A DNA stretch of 64,000 bases from contig NZ_JBDZDS010000006.1 of NCBI RefSeq assembly GCF_040045035.1, forward strand, positions 186,001 to 250,000, given 5' to 3'. The notes beneath the pieces were generated by a model. That model was not told the origin of the DNA, searched no databases, and saw only the letters and a list, made by a program, of their open reading frames with translations. The position numbers and the translations under genes were made by a program. Shown piece after piece: positions 49,329 to 57,933 of this stretch (positions within the stretch are counted from its first letter, which is position 1; each line of letters begins with the position of its first letter). Origin of the DNA: Pseudaminobacter sp040045035 (GTDB lineage Bacteria; Pseudomonadota; Alphaproteobacteria; Rhizobiales; Rhizobiaceae).

Positions 49329-49495
49329 ATGTCGGACAGTTTTAAGGTCGGCGACGTGGTCATCTTGAAGTCGGGTGGTCCGAAGATGACCGTCACTTCG
49401 GTGGAAGCTGGTTCAATCGCCACGATGACGTGTTCACTGAAGCGCAAGGGTCGTTTAAGAAAGAGACCCTCACCCTGGCGCATGGCACCGATTGA
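49329..49495 (+). pseudogene. DUF2158 (YodC-like) small protein, frameshifted
   Basis: The first half reads MSDSFKVGDVVILKSGGPKM then TVTSVE, the standard DUF2158 opening. The expected second half (SWFNRHDDVFTEAQGSFKKE and so on to HGTD) is in the -1 frame, ending at 49495. A one-base deletion near 49404 breaks the gene; the undisrupted frame instead runs on to 49586 with an unnatural tail. Confidence 0.65.
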
Positions 49496-49726
49496 TTTTG
49501 GCATCGTAATTTCGTTGCACGCTGTGAAGACGGCCGATGCTCCGCTGTTGCCTTCGGCATACTGCATGTTGTGCTCGGTGCCGTGAACCAGTGTCGCTGG
49601 CGGCCGGGGGAAATGTTTGCCTTCGTCTCGCCGTGGGCGTAATCTGTTTGGTCGGCAACTTGTAGCAAGGGCGTTGCCGCGTGAGGGTGGCCACAGTGCC
49701 CTAGCCCCGACCGAAGGGACGACGCC

Positions 49727-49948
49727 ATGTCTTCCGCTTACCTGACGTCCGACGACATGACATTGATCGAACGACTGCTCCGAGAAATCCGTGAAGAAGG
49801 CCCGGAGCGCAACTTCGACAGAGAAACAGCGGCTGCCTGGTTTCTCATTCAACAGATCGAGAAAGGCAGCACCGGCGAGATCGTTCTACGCGAGAAGCTG
49901 GCAAAGCACGTCGACTTGCATAACGCATTGGACCCGGGAAAACAGTGA
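49727..49948 (+). CDS. Small hypothetical protein, paralogue of 52582-52827
   Basis: 73 residues: MSSAYLTSDDMTLIERLLRE, then NFDRETAAAWFLIQQIEKG. The protein at 52582 has the same plan (LIETLLAEL, DFDRETLATRVLIQHIERG). Soluble, helical, function unknown. The two copies bracket the groEL paralogue. Confidence 0.6.
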   Translation: MSSAYLTSDDMTLIERLLREIREEGPERNFDRETAAAWFLIQQIEKGSTGEIVLREKLAKHVDLHNALDPGKQ

Positions 49949-50034
49949 GTGGTCAGCGATGCCGACGGCACGGGACCGCGAGCGAGCCCAAACTAGGAAC
50001 GACATCGCCTCGTGTAGCTGCCACGCTGCGCCGA

Positions 50035-50223
50035 CTAATGACTGAACTGGCGCCGCCGTTTCGCATCGAACCAATTGAGCAGATGGACGATATCGACGGC
50101 TTCATCTGAAGATAGGGCGTTGAAGACCGATGTCCCAACCGCAGCCGGCTGCCCGGTAAAGATGTCGAACACCGTCCAGGTGCCATCGGCTTCTTTTCGG
50201 ACATCATAGCGCTTTGAAGTCAT
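50035..50223 (-). CDS. Small hypothetical protein, paralogue of 47352-47669
   Basis: 62 residues: MTSKRYDVRKEADGTWTVFD, then IFTGQPAAV and a C-terminal helix ending WFDAKRRRQ. The beta-rich first half and helix are shared with the copy at 47352. Divergent from groEL over 290 bases. Function unknown. Confidence 0.6.
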   Translation of the reverse strand: MTSKRYDVRKEADGTWTVFDIFTGQPAAVGTSVFNALSSDEAVDIVHLLNWFDAKRRRQFSH

Positions 50224-50514
50224 GGGGAAATTCCAGTGCTGTCGGCACCTCTTTATTGTAGCACATTTTTGTCCCGCCGCCCCGTATGACGTCAGTCCAG
50301 CCTCTGGTGGCGAAACTGGCAAACTGATCTCGCTGGAGCGTCAAGGCCGACTGAACCGTCTTGCTTGGCAAATGGTTCGGAACCAAGGTCAAGATCGACG
50401 GAGCTACCTTCGTGCTCATGGGAGACCGGCATTAGAAGACAGAAACGGCCATGAAGGCCGGTGGCCGGACGATATTCGATCTCGCAATTTCAAGAGCGAA
50501 CTGGACGAAAAACC

Positions 50515-52143
50515 ATGTCTGCGAAAGAAATCAAATTCTCTGTCGACGCGCGCGATCGAATGCTTCGCGGGGTCGAGATCCTGAATAACGCCGTAAAGGT
50601 AACGCTGGGGCCGAAGGGCCGCAACGTCATCATCGACAAAGCCTTCGGTGCACCGCGCATCACAAAGGACGGGGCCACTGTGGCCAAGGAAATCGAGCTT
50701 CAAGACAAGTTCGAGAACATGGGCGCGCAAATGGTTCGCGAAGTCGCCTCAAAGACGAACGACCTCGCCGGAGATGGCACCACCACCGCCACTGTGCTTG
50801 CCGCGTCCATTCTCCGCGAAGGCATCAAATTCGTTGCCGCTGGGATGAATCCGATGGACCTCAAGCGAGGTATCGATCTTGCGGTGTCGGCTGTGGTCAA
50901 GGAGGTTCAGGCTCGCGCCAAGAAAGTCAAATCATCGGGCGAGATCGCTCAGGTCGGCACGATTGCCGCCAATGGCGACGTGAGCGTCGGCGAGATGATC
51001 GCCAAGGCTATGGACAAGGTTGGCAACGAGGGCGTCATTACGGTCGAGGAGGCCAGGACTGCCGAAACCGAGCTTGACGTCGTCGAAGGTATGCAGTTCG
51101 ACCGCGGCTATCTTTCTCCCTACTTCGTTACCAACGCCGAGAAAATGCGCGTCGAGCTAGAGGACCCCTACATACTCATTTGCCAGAAGAAGCTCGACAA
51201 TCTTCAGGCGATGCTGCCGATCCTCGAAGCTGTGGCTCAAAGCGGCAAGTCGCTGCTGATCATTTCCGAGGATGTCGAAGGCGAAGCGCTGGCGACCCTG
51301 ATCGTCAACAAGCTGCGCGGCGGCCTCAAGGTCGCGGCCGTCAAGGCACCGGGTTTCGGCGATCGTCGCAAGGCTATACTGGAGGACGTTGCGATCCTGA
51401 CCGCTGGCCAGGTCATCTCAGAGGATCTCGGCATCAAGCTCGAGAATGTCACGATCGATATGCTCGGTCGGGCAAAGCGCGTCCTCATCGATAAGGGCAC
51501 GACTACAATCATCGACGGCTTCGGTGAAAAGGCTACCATCTTGGCTCGGGTGCGGCAGATCAAGGCGCAGATCGAGGAAACCACCTCTGATTACGACACG
51601 GACAAGCTGCAGGAACGCTTGGGGAAGTTAGCCGGGGGAGTAGCCGTAATTCGCGTTGGCGGCGCGACTGAGACTGAGGTCAAGGAAAAGAAAGACCGCA
51701 TCGATGATGCGCTGAACGCGACTCGCGCTGCGGTGGAAGAAGGAATCGTCCCCGGCGGCGGCGTGGCCCTTCTCCGCGCCAAGGCCATTTTGACTGGGCT
51801 GACCGGAGCAAATGCCGAGGTGACTGCGGGTATTTCGATTGTGCTGCGGGCGCTGGAGGCGCCGATAAGGCAGATCGCCGAAAATGCCGGCGTCGAAGGT
51901 TCGATCGTCGTCGGAAAGCTCATGGACAGCAAGAATCGCAATCAAGGATTCGATGCGCAGACCGAGCGCTATGTCGACATGATCAAGACTGGCATTGTCG
52001 ATCCCGCCAAAGTCGTGCGAACGGCTTTGCAGGATGCCGGCTCCATTGGCGCGCTTCTCATCACCGCCGAAGCCATGATCGCCGACGCAAGGAACGCAAC
52101 TGTGGTCCCCAGAAACGGGAATATCGGCGGAATGAGTTACTAA
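50515..52143 (+). CDS. groEL: GroEL chaperonin paralogue
   Basis: 542 residues. 60-kDa chaperonin: TLGPKGRNVIIDKAFGAP, the ATP-site DGATVAKEI and GDGTTTATVLA, and LNATRAAVEEGIVPGGG are intact. No groES precedes it, and the C-terminus is the short GNIGGMSY instead of the usual GGM-repeat tail. This looks like an accessory copy depending on a groES elsewhere. Rhizobia often carry several groEL genes with special clients. I could not find a CIRCE element in the 290 bases upstream. Confidence 0.95.
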   Translation: MSAKEIKFSVDARDRMLRGVEILNNAVKVTLGPKGRNVIIDKAFGAPRITKDGATVAKEIELQDKFENMGAQMVREVASKTNDLAGDGTTTATVLAASILREGIKFVAAGMNPMDLKRGIDLAVSAVVKEVQARAKKVKSSGEIAQVGTIAANGDVSVGEMIAKAMDKVGNEGVITVEEARTAETELDVVEGMQFDRGYLSPYFVTNAEKMRVELEDPYILICQKKLDNLQAMLPILEAVAQSGKSLLIISEDVEGEALATLIVNKLRGGLKVAAVKAPGFGDRRKAILEDVAILTAGQVISEDLGIKLENVTIDMLGRAKRVLIDKGTTTIIDGFGEKATILARVRQIKAQIEETTSDYDTDKLQERLGKLAGGVAVIRVGGATETEVKEKKDRIDDALNATRAAVEEGIVPGGGVALLRAKAILTGLTGANAEVTAGISIVLRALEAPIRQIAENAGVEGSIVVGKLMDSKNRNQGFDAQTERYVDMIKTGIVDPAKVVRTALQDAGSIGALLITAEAMIADARNATVVPRNGNIGGMSY

Positions 52144-52314
52144 AAACCGCTCCGTGGTGGCTCACGTATGTCAAAGGTTACGGCCAAAGAGGGCACCGTC
52201 TGCAGCTTCTTCGCCAGCGCAATACCGTACGCTGGATCGTGGGGAGACAGCGGTCTCTGCGGTGAAGATTTTGGAAGAGAAATTACGGACGTTCCCTTTG
52301 TTTCTCAAAATATT

Positions 52315-52338
52315 TCACATAAATTGATAATTATGTGA
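52315..52338. promoter_or_regulatory. Inverted repeat upstream of small membrane gene
   Basis: TCACATAA/TTATGTGA (52315-52322 with 52331-52338) with an 8-base spacer, in a strongly AT-rich stretch 45 bases before the 40-aa gene. Position and symmetry suggest a regulator-binding operator; the regulator is unknown. Confidence 0.5.
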
Positions 52339-52382
52339 TATGATTATTTTGCGGCTCGATAATCAAAACAAAGGAGACCGCC

Positions 52383-52505
52383 ATGAAAATGCAAAACTAT
52401 GTCCAAGAACATGCATTCGAATATCAGGATCTTTTCGTAAGGGTTTTGGTCGTTCTTGCTATAAGCTTCATCGTTTATTCCGTTCTCTTCGGACTAACGT
52501 GGTAG
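52383..52505 (+). CDS. 40-residue single-span membrane protein
   Basis: MKMQNYVQEHAFEYQDLFVR then VLVVLAISFIVYSVLFGLTW: soluble head and one C-terminal helix. Strong GGAG site six bases ahead. No named family known to me. AT-rich compared with neighbours. Confidence 0.6.
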   Translation: MKMQNYVQEHAFEYQDLFVRVLVVLAISFIVYSVLFGLTW

Positions 52506-52581
52506 ATTAGCTAATCGAAGAGAACTTCTGGCTGACGCTCAGTCCGGTTCATATACCATTGGAATACCAACGGAGGGCGTC

Positions 52582-52827
52582 ATGCCTTCATACCTTACGT
52601 TCGCAAATATGAGCCTGATTGAGACGCTCCTTGCCGAGCTACGAGTCCCTGGCCTGCGACGAGATTTTGATCGAGAGACGCTGGCAACACGCGTTCTCAT
52701 TCAACATATCGAACGGGGAAAGACGGATGAAATCGAACTGCGCGGCGTGCTGTCGCGACACCTGAGCCCAAACGGGAAGATCGCCCATTCATCTTCGCTT
52801 TGGCGGTTCTTCTGCGTCAGCGGATAA
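52582..52827 (+). CDS. Small hypothetical protein, paralogue of 49727-49948
   Basis: 81 residues with GGAGG ahead of the ATG. Begins MPSYLTFANMSLIETLLAEL and contains DFDRETLATRVLIQHIERG, as in the other copy. The C-terminal 15 residues differ and may reflect a changed stop. Function unknown. Confidence 0.6.
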   Translation: MPSYLTFANMSLIETLLAELRVPGLRRDFDRETLATRVLIQHIERGKTDEIELRGVLSRHLSPNGKIAHSSSLWRFFCVSG

Positions 52828-53231
52828 AGATCGAGTTTGAGATGTCGCGACGACACGGCCAGAATTATGCGCATTTTCGGGCATCGGCGCGCGAACGCCC
52901 AGCCACCGGTCAGGCACCGAAGGTGACCCCCTCCGGCCACCTCAACGACGGGTCAGTGCTTTGCGGTTAGGCTCTTAATTCCTCCTCAGCGACAACCCCC
53001 TCGTCTCGACAGGGTTTCGTTCGCCCGTCGATCTGACGCCATCCCATGTGCTGCCGACGTAAGGGCAGCTAGCGGCGCCCACCTCCCGATCGATGCTGGA
53101 GCCGTCCGCGCGGTATAGCTCGCCGACGTTTGAGCGGCCGATCAAAATGGCCTTGTGCTGACGATGATCGCAAAATCGACTATGGTTGGCATGGGTGCCA
53201 AGAAATCCTCAGGTCTGGGGGTAGAGCAGCC
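52828..53231. other. Gap with protein-like remnant on minus strand
   Basis: No intact gene. On the minus strand 53180-52975 reads protein-like (AILIGRSNVGELYRADGSSI, then GAASCPYVGSTWDGV) to a TAA at 52975-52977, but no start codon is available before an upstream stop. Possibly the tail of a lost gene. The promoter of the permease gene should also be here. Confidence 0.3.
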
Positions 53232-54386
53232 ATGGTTCCTGTCCAAAATCCAGAGCCGGACATTCCCTTGTCGGCGGCTCACGACGCGGATCAGCCAGAT
53301 CCGAATACGGTTTTGACTGAGCCCTCGGGTGCGACGGAAAGATTGCCGTCCCGTGCACTGACTATCTTTCTCGGGGGCCTGTTTGTATTGGCAGTTCTGG
53401 CGGCGACCTACGCGGCCAGCTCGATCGTGCTGCCCGTTGTGCTCGCCTTGGTGCTCAAGCTTCTCCTGCAACCCGCTGTTCGCGTTTTGGAACGCCTGTA
53501 TATACCCACGCCAGTTGCAGCACTCTTGGCAATCGTGCTGATAATTGGAACGCTCGTGGGTTTCGTGGCGGTACTGTCAGGCCCCGCCGAGACCTGGGCA
53601 CAGAAGTTACCGGAGGGCATACCTCGCCTCGAGACTCACCTGATGGTTCTGAGCGGTCCAATCAAAATGTTGCAAAGCGCCCTCCAGCAGGCCGAGCAAG
53701 TCGCCAACGGTCCCGAACAGAAGGGCGCCACCGTCGCGATACGCAAAGATCTTGGTCTGACCGGTGCGTTGTTCTCCGGGACGCGTGCCGTCCTCGATGG
53801 GCTGTTTACGACAGTTCTCGTACTCTATTTTCTGCTGGTGTCGGGCGATACGTTTCTTCGTCGTCTCGTGGAAGTCCTGCCGAAGTTCAGTGACAAGCGG
53901 CAGGCTGTCGAGATATCTCAGCAGATCGAAGGGGATGTATCCGCCTATTTGGTGACGATCACCGTCATGAACGCTGTGGTCGGGGTCGCAACTGCCAGCG
54001 CCATGTACTTTTGTGGTCTTGGGGATCCCTTGCTGTGGGGGGCCACGGCCTTCCTACTCAACTATGTCCCAATCTTGGGACCATTGTTTGGGACCGTCAT
54101 TTTCCTCCTCGTCGGATTGCTGAGCTTCGACGGCTTGTGGTGGGCCTTGCTTCCGCCGGCCCTCTACTTCGGCATTCACCTGGTCGAGGGCGAAACGCTG
54201 ACGCCCATGCTGCTTGCGCGACGCTTCACCTTGAACCCCGTCCTGGTAATCTTGTCACTGATATTCTGGTTCTGGATGTGGGGCGCGCCCGGCGCGATTT
54301 TGGCCGTTCCCATGCTGGCCATCCTGAAAATTATCTGTGATCGGCTGGGTCCGCTAAAGGCCTTGGGGCACTTTCTCGAAGGATAG
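53232..54386 (+). CDS. AI-2E (PerM) family permease, accessory copy
   Basis: 384 residues from the ATG at 53232. After a hydrophilic 45-residue head there are about eight membrane segments with NYVPILGPLFGTV and the closing MLAILKIICDRL. Only distantly similar to the copy at 14977. The family moves autoinducer-2-like molecules or cations; the role here is unknown. Confidence 0.85.
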   Translation: MVPVQNPEPDIPLSAAHDADQPDPNTVLTEPSGATERLPSRALTIFLGGLFVLAVLAATYAASSIVLPVVLALVLKLLLQPAVRVLERLYIPTPVAALLAIVLIIGTLVGFVAVLSGPAETWAQKLPEGIPRLETHLMVLSGPIKMLQSALQQAEQVANGPEQKGATVAIRKDLGLTGALFSGTRAVLDGLFTTVLVLYFLLVSGDTFLRRLVEVLPKFSDKRQAVEISQQIEGDVSAYLVTITVMNAVVGVATASAMYFCGLGDPLLWGATAFLLNYVPILGPLFGTVIFLLVGLLSFDGLWWALLPPALYFGIHLVEGETLTPMLLARRFTLNPVLVILSLIFWFWMWGAPGAILAVPMLAILKIICDRLGPLKALGHFLEG

Positions 54387-54495
54387 CCGAGGAAGCCCTT
54401 CAAAGGAGATCAGATTCGGCACAGATGGCAATCAAGAGGAACAACCGCCCCACCATTCCCGTTGTATTGGAGTCCCTAGTTGACGGGAGGGCGCA

Positions 54496-54738
54496 TTGAG
54501 CAAAGCGAGCCGAGCAAACGAGGTCCCACCTGAAGTACGGGCGGCCATTAGCGCCTTCCTGAATGATAGCCAGGAAGATGAGGGCCCCTTTGCGGTATCG
54601 AAAGCGATAGAGGCCGTGAGACGCGTCTTTCCCGAGCTGGAGCTATCTGACCGTGACCTGGCGGACGCGATCTCCAGCGAAGCCCTGACGGCTGGGCGCA
54701 ATATTCATTATGACATCGGCGACGACAAGGCCGATTAG
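54496..54738 (+). CDS. Small hypothetical protein (80 aa)
   Basis: TTG start, with GGGAGGG six bases ahead. Soluble helical protein, EVPPEVRAAISAFLNDSQED then KAIEAVRRVFPELELSDRDL. Family unknown to me. Acidic C-terminus. Confidence 0.5.
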   Translation: MSKASRANEVPPEVRAAISAFLNDSQEDEGPFAVSKAIEAVRRVFPELELSDRDLADAISSEALTAGRNIHYDIGDDKAD

Positions 54739-54802
54739 TCCCTTGCCGGACGCGCCATGCCGCCCCTGTCATCGCGCAACACGCTCCAACAATCGCTGGT
54801 GC

Positions 54803-54919
54803 TCGGGCTATCTCGAACTCAAATGCTTCGGGGGTGATGTAGACGTAGCTCACCGTAAGCGCCGTAATCTCGCCAACCCGGAGTCCTGCCAAGCGGGATA
54901 ACTTCGGCGCTAGCCGGTT
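54803..54919 (-). pseudogene. Tyrosine recombinase fragment
   Basis: A 39-codon stretch RLAPKLSRLAGLRVGEITAL then TVSYVYITPEAFEF resembles the box I (catalytic Arg) region of tyrosine integrases. The flanking frame degenerates on both sides, so this is at best a remnant. On the plus strand 55070-55216 there is a second protein-like stretch without a start (TYSFLRQLVWRHAQHWEAGR, ending GQVFAL). Confidence 0.4.
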
Positions 54920-55206
54920 GCGTCCGGCATGCCGCGATTGCGCCACCGGCGTCCAATATTGACTCTGACGCATATGTGGAGCGTCCGGTTAGCAAAGTAT
55001 TCGGCGCAACCTCGACCTACAGCTTGCCGTGGGTACGTCTGCTTTTGGGCGGTGGTGAAGGCGCCTTGAACGACCGACATCGGGCGCGAAGCCGTCACGT
55101 ACAGCTTCCTCCGCCAGTTGGTGTGGCGGCACGCGCAGCACTGGGAGGCAGGTCGCGGTAGCGCCGCTGCCGAGGCCTATGTACCGCCGAGCTTCGGACA
55201 GGTTTT

Positions 55207-55244
55207 CGCGTTGTAGGCAAAATCCGCATATTGCCTACAACGCG
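55207..55244. repeat. Perfect 14-bp inverted repeat
   Basis: CGCGTTGTAGGCAA (55207-55220) and its reverse complement (55231-55244) around a 10-base spacer. It overlaps the end of a protein-like remnant, about 290 bases from the recombinase fragment and 62 from the AAA/M41 gene end. It may be a rho-independent hairpin without T-tract, or a recombinase core site; I have no second copy to compare. Confidence 0.7.
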
Positions 55245-55305
55245 TCGGCGTTCTCGAATCTTACAAATCGCCGTGCTGAGATAGGGCGATAGTAATGGAC
55301 ATTCC

Positions 55306-57174
55306 CTACCCGGCCCGCCTGAGCGGCGCGATGACTTCCGCAACCTCGCGTCGAGACAACAGGCTTCGTTCGGCAACGGCATTTGCAAGCCGCTCAACCT
55401 CCGCCTTGCGATTTTCGACGATCGCCACAGCGCGCTCCAGTTGCGCCACAAGAAGATCCTCGACGCGCCGCCGCAGGCTCAGATCCTCCCGCCGCAGCTT
55501 ATCGAGCTCCTTCGACGTCATGACATCGCAGTAGTAGAGCGACCCCATCCCCAGGTTCGCGAGCATCAGCGTCGCCATGTCCGACGCTCGCTGAAGATCG
55601 GATCCCTCTATCCCGCCCGAGCCGTCGAAGATATCTCCGAGGATGATCTGCTCCGCGGCCATCCCGGCCAGCATCATCGCGATCTCGTCGAGATACGATT
55701 GGCGGCTTCGATTTCGTCTCACCTTCCGCCGCCATTGCACGTGGCCGACGCTGCCCTCACGATGACCTACCTCCCGGGCCACGGCGATCACCTCGATCTC
55801 AGCCACGGCAAGTTCGAGACCCACGACCGCATGCCCGGATTCATGGACGCAAGCCTCCCATCGCTCGGCGCCGTCGATGATCGCGACGGGCGGAACGAGA
55901 GCAAGCACATCGGAAACCTCGACCTGCCGGCCCTGCCGACGCGCGGTCCGGCGCGCGTCCCTCGCGACCTGGGCGAGAGCGGCACCAGAGTAGCCGCTGG
56001 TCGCCATCGCCGCCTCCTGAAGGCCTTCCACCGCGATTTGTCCGCCAAGATGCATGGCGAGCATCTGTGCACGTGCAGCTCCATCCGGAAGACCGATCAC
56101 GACATGACGATCCAATCGGCCCGGTCTGCGCAATGCTGGATCGAGATGATCCGGAAAGTTCGAGGCCGCGACGACGATGACACCTTCGCGGCCGTCGGCA
56201 CCGTCGAGCAGTTCCAGGAGAGCATTGACGACCTGCAGACAGTAAGAGGCGTTGTCCCCGCGGAATGCCCGGCGGTCGCCAATGGAATCGATCTCGTCGA
56301 TGAACAGAACCGACGGAGCATTGTCGGCCGCATCCCGGAAGGACTTTCGCATTGCACCGAGCATATCACCCAAATGTCCCTTGGCCTGCCACTGCGCGCT
56401 GGATGTCCCCACGAACTTCGCGCGGCAGGATCGAGCCAGAGCCGAAGCGAAAAGTGTCTTGCCAGTACCGGGCGGCCCACTGAGAAGAAGCCCGGCATCG
56501 ACATCGCGCCATGCGATCCTGCCAGCACGCCAGTCAGTGAGGTCGGCGACGAGGCTGGCCGCCCACAGCCTGGCCTCACCGTAGCCTTCGAGCTCCTCGA
56601 CGCGGGGTTCCCATACAGAAGCCTGTGGAGCCGCGGATGCCGCCACGAGCTTCTCAACTACCATGTCGATCGGCCGCCCTTTTCGCAGTGCCCCAAACAA
56701 CAGCTTCGGCGGATAACCGCAGAGCTGTTTGGCAACCTCACTGGCGATATCGATCTTCCACTCACTCTTCACAGCGGATGTGAGATGGATCGGCTTGACA
56801 GAGCCCACTTCGACAATGCGGTCCAGAGCAATTTCGACCTCAGGCGGGAGCTTCGCTCCATTCGCGATCAGGACGACAACAGCCCACCTGTGAGCCAGAA
56901 CCGTTCTCGCGTCCTCGGAGTATGTCTCGCCTTTTCGCCCCAGTTCGATGGTAGTTACGGTGTAGTGGTTCAAGGCATCGGTCTGCCGCAGGACAGCCTT
57001 GGTTGCCTCCCGATAGGTTTCCATTTCCGCGTCTGGTGGCAGCATCAGACCAACAGCTCGGTCAATCCGTTGCGCCCGCAGGTAGAAACCGCATCGCCTT
57101 AATGCGTTCCTGATGGCGACGGCATAGGTAATTGTTTCGAGCGGGGCCTCCCGCTTGACAGTTTCCTTCTCCAT
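55306..57174 (-). CDS. AAA+ ATPase fused to M41 zinc protease (module copy 2)
   Basis: 622 residues. Same architecture as the gene at 37462: an N-terminal domain of about 190 residues, AAA+ domain with Walker A GPPGTGKT (233-240) and Walker B VLFIDEID (289-296), arginine-finger region RRPGRLDRH, and an M41 protease with HESGH (444-448) and third ligand Asp526 in EGSDLQRAS. No membrane segments. It starts 9 bases after the TnsA-like gene, so the two form an operon under the SOS-box pattern at 57919. This suggests an ATP-driven protease produced on DNA damage. Confidence 0.9.
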   Translation of the reverse strand: MEKETVKREAPLETITYAVAIRNALRRCGFYLRAQRIDRAVGLMLPPDAEMETYREATKAVLRQTDALNHYTVTTIELGRKGETYSEDARTVLAHRWAVVVLIANGAKLPPEVEIALDRIVEVGSVKPIHLTSAVKSEWKIDIASEVAKQLCGYPPKLLFGALRKGRPIDMVVEKLVAASAAPQASVWEPRVEELEGYGEARLWAASLVADLTDWRAGRIAWRDVDAGLLLSGPPGTGKTLFASALARSCRAKFVGTSSAQWQAKGHLGDMLGAMRKSFRDAADNAPSVLFIDEIDSIGDRRAFRGDNASYCLQVVNALLELLDGADGREGVIVVAASNFPDHLDPALRRPGRLDRHVVIGLPDGAARAQMLAMHLGGQIAVEGLQEAAMATSGYSGAALAQVARDARRTARRQGRQVEVSDVLALVPPVAIIDGAERWEACVHESGHAVVGLELAVAEIEVIAVAREVGHREGSVGHVQWRRKVRRNRSRQSYLDEIAMMLAGMAAEQIILGDIFDGSGGIEGSDLQRASDMATLMLANLGMGSLYYCDVMTSKELDKLRREDLSLRRRVEDLLVAQLERAVAIVENRKAEVERLANAVAERSLLSRREVAEVIAPLRRAG

Positions 57175-57183
57175 GCCCGCCTC

Positions 57184-57816
57184 CTACTTGGCCGCCCGTC
57201 GGACGATCGAGTCCGGTCCGAGCAGAGCTTCGTCGAGGTCGATTTCGAGGATCCCCGTGAGGATCATGGCCACGATTGTGGGCATTGGCTTGCTTTCGCG
57301 AACGGACGAAAGGCACTCCGCGAGCGTCAACGTCCCCATCTCTTCCAAAGCAGCGAGAATCCGGATGCGGTCGCCCAGCGGCGCGTCACAGCCAGCGTAG
57401 CGAATGAGATCCTTCGCATTCTGGAGCCGGGGCCCTCTCCCGAACTCGGAGAGGGACACCGCCTGATAACGGTAGCCCTGTCGCTCGGCGACACCAGCGA
57501 TCCAGGTGATGATCCTGGCATCTGCACGCCCGATATCTACAAGCAGCGCTTCGCTCTCGGTCTGGACAGCGAAATCGACGAAATGCTTGCGCGGCTTCCG
57601 GGCGCCGCTGTCGTTAGTGATCGGACGGGTGACGCTTCGCCAGGAAAGAACCGTGGGATCGAGATCGAGCAGACACGCGTAATCGCGCGCTTCCTGGGAT
57701 CGATAGAGTGGTCGACCGACGCATTTCAGCGTCGCGAAAGGAAAGAAAGAGCGATAGTGCTGAAACTGGAAATCGCGGGCATCATCGCCTGCGGCATGAG
57801 CGGAGACAGTCTTCAT
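57184..57816 (-). CDS. TnsA-like protein, module copy 2
   Basis: 210 residues, ATG seven bases after GGAGGGAA. Homologous to the protein at 41077 over the full length. The core reads LLDLDPTVLSW, then HFVDFAVQTESEALLVDIG. This follows the layout of the TnsA endonuclease fold (strand, acidic residue, substrate strand), but with Asp-x-Gly where Q-x-K is expected. The C-terminal half (PLGDRIRILAALEEMGTLTL) looks like a winged helix. Operon with the downstream AAA/M41 gene. Confidence 0.65.
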   Translation of the reverse strand: MKTVSAHAAGDDARDFQFQHYRSFFPFATLKCVGRPLYRSQEARDYACLLDLDPTVLSWRSVTRPITNDSGARKPRKHFVDFAVQTESEALLVDIGRADARIITWIAGVAERQGYRYQAVSLSEFGRGPRLQNAKDLIRYAGCDAPLGDRIRILAALEEMGTLTLAECLSSVRESKPMPTIVAMILTGILEIDLDEALLGPDSIVRRAAK

Positions 57817-57918
57817 GACGTTCCCTCCAACGAACAGCGATCTGGGCGGCTCCGGGTGCGGTCCCGGAATCCATCAGCGTATTCGGAAGGTGGGTGCGAT
57901 GAAGTTGCTCATAGTCAG

Positions 57919-57933
57919 GAACATATACAGAAC
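57919..57933 (-). promoter_or_regulatory. SOS (LexA) box upstream of TnsA-like/AAA operon 2
   Basis: Read on the minus strand GTTC-TGTATAT-GTTC, an exact match to the alphaproteobacterial LexA pattern, 102 bases before the TnsA-like start. The surrounding 57817-58209 gap holds no gene. Confidence 0.65.

Noticed and set aside
50224..50514. CIRCE element or heat-shock promoter before groEL
   Set aside because: No TTAGCACTC-N9-GAGTGCTAA repeat and no convincing sigma-32 boxes found by eye.
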